Shown here one piece after another: positions 32,901 through 33,101 of a DNA stretch of 33,101 bases; within the stretch, counting starts at the first letter, position 1; every line of letters begins with the position of its first letter. The translations under genes were made by a program, and so were the position numbers. The notes beneath the pieces are model-generated. The model was not told the origin of the DNA, did no database searches, and saw only the letters and a list, made by a program, of their open reading frames with translations. The stretch comes from Acidimicrobiaceae bacterium (lineage in GTDB: Bacteria > Actinomycetota > Acidimicrobiia > Acidimicrobiales > MedAcidi-G1), in NCBI GenBank assembly GCA_002729765.1, contig PBYV01000040.1, positions 1 to 33,101 of the forward strand, written 5' to 3'.

Positions 32901-33101
32901 ATGAAAATTGAAGAGATTGATCTGGCTCGCGCAGAGTTCTGGGCTGAACCATTGCACTACAGAGAAGAAGCTTTTGACCTTTTGCGATCAGAGGATCCTT
33001 ACCGTTATTTCGATTTGCCAGAAGAAATCTTTGGAGTAATCCCTGAGCAAAAAGGATTCCATTCTCTTGTCAGACATTCAGATGTAGCAGAAGCAAGCAG
33101 A
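32901..33101 (+). CDS. Cytochrome P450, N-terminal fragment cut by the window end
   Basis: The first 67 codons of a P450 begin at ATG 32901 and run off the window edge. The translated part shows the typical actinobacterial P450 N-terminus: DLARAEFWAEP, AFDLLRSEDPYRYFDLPEE, and GFHSLVRHSDVAEASR, the last being the usual beta-1/B-helix segment. The haem site lies beyond the window. TAAGAT (32888-32893) seven bases before the ATG could be a -10 of a leaderless transcript, but no matching -35 is seen. The pattern recalls the steroid or long-chain P450s (CYP125/CYP142-like), which is only suggestive. Confidence 0.82.
   Translation, partial: MKIEEIDLARAEFWAEPLHYREEAFDLLRSEDPYRYFDLPEEIFGVIPEQKGFHSLVRHSDVAEASR

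Noticed and set aside
1-33101. Genetic code with UGA read as tryptophan or glycine
   Set aside because: UGA ends hyuA, aapQ and the Fe-S gene exactly where the next gene starts, so it is a normal stop; only two UGAs fall inside coding frames, both at redox motifs.

Overview
The window is a compact, gene-dense bacterial chromosome segment of fairly low GC by eye. It has no rRNA, tRNA, CRISPR array or insertion sequence that I can see, and no gene-free stretch over 300 bases. It most resembles a marine actinobacterium, plausibly Acidimicrobiia. Pointers are a steroid-type FadA5-like thiolase, a small stand-alone AroQ chorismate mutase, two cytochrome P450s, a rubrerythrin / Fe-S / DUF3501 cluster, a leaderless-type promoter, and GTG/TTG starts. 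The taxonomic call is inference.

Layout. (1) 61-5825, minus: one run P450 - SDR - hyuA - hyuB, with the hydantoinase/oxoprolinase genes overlapping by 4 bp. (2) 5930-12068, plus: a BetA-type choline dehydrogenase, a DmdA/GcvT-like methyltransferase, a protein with a GDGLP motif, a UGSC selenoprotein, an SDR and a PhyH-type dioxygenase. (3) 12093-16578, minus: SDR - acyl-CoA dehydrogenase - thiolase - alcohol dehydrogenase, a beta-oxidation set. (4) 16690-17559, plus: a beta-hydroxyacid dehydrogenase. (5) 17583-23866, minus: an AapJQMP-type amino acid ABC transporter with a TauD-family dioxygenase at its tail. (6) 24037-25569, minus: acyl-CoA synthetase. 25696-25995, plus: chorismate mutase. 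(7) 26040-27817, minus: a TetR regulator with a diiron ferritin-like oxidase and a clear operator/promoter. (8) 27885-30320, minus: rubrerythrin - Fe-S oxidoreductase - DUF3501. (9) 30430-31578, minus: lipid kinase followed by a SelW/Rdx-type selenoprotein. (10) 31633-33101: a cupredoxin lipoprotein, a PuuD-like membrane protein, and the start of a second P450.

The main discovery is two selenoproteins that ordinary gene calling breaks or truncates. At 9828-10361 an in-frame TGA (10119-10121) sits in a U-G-S-C motif and the frame continues for 79 more residues. At 30430-30678 (minus) an in-frame TGA (30637-30639) forms a C-x-x-U motif in a SelW-like Rdx protein; starting after the TGA would lose the N-terminal redox motif. 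Both TGAs are followed by a possible bacterial SECIS hairpin with CGUG in the loop. TGA is a true stop elsewhere in the window (hyuA, aapQ, the Fe-S gene), so this is site-specific recoding rather than a changed code.

The UGSC segment resembles, from memory, the selenocysteine region of GrdB (glycine/sarcosine/betaine reductase selenoprotein B). Its operon also holds a choline dehydrogenase and a DmdA-like methyltransferase. I therefore propose that operon 5930-12068 is a selenium-dependent route for a methylated osmolyte such as choline, betaine or a sulfonium analogue. The pathway is a hypothesis; the recoded genes are directly visible.
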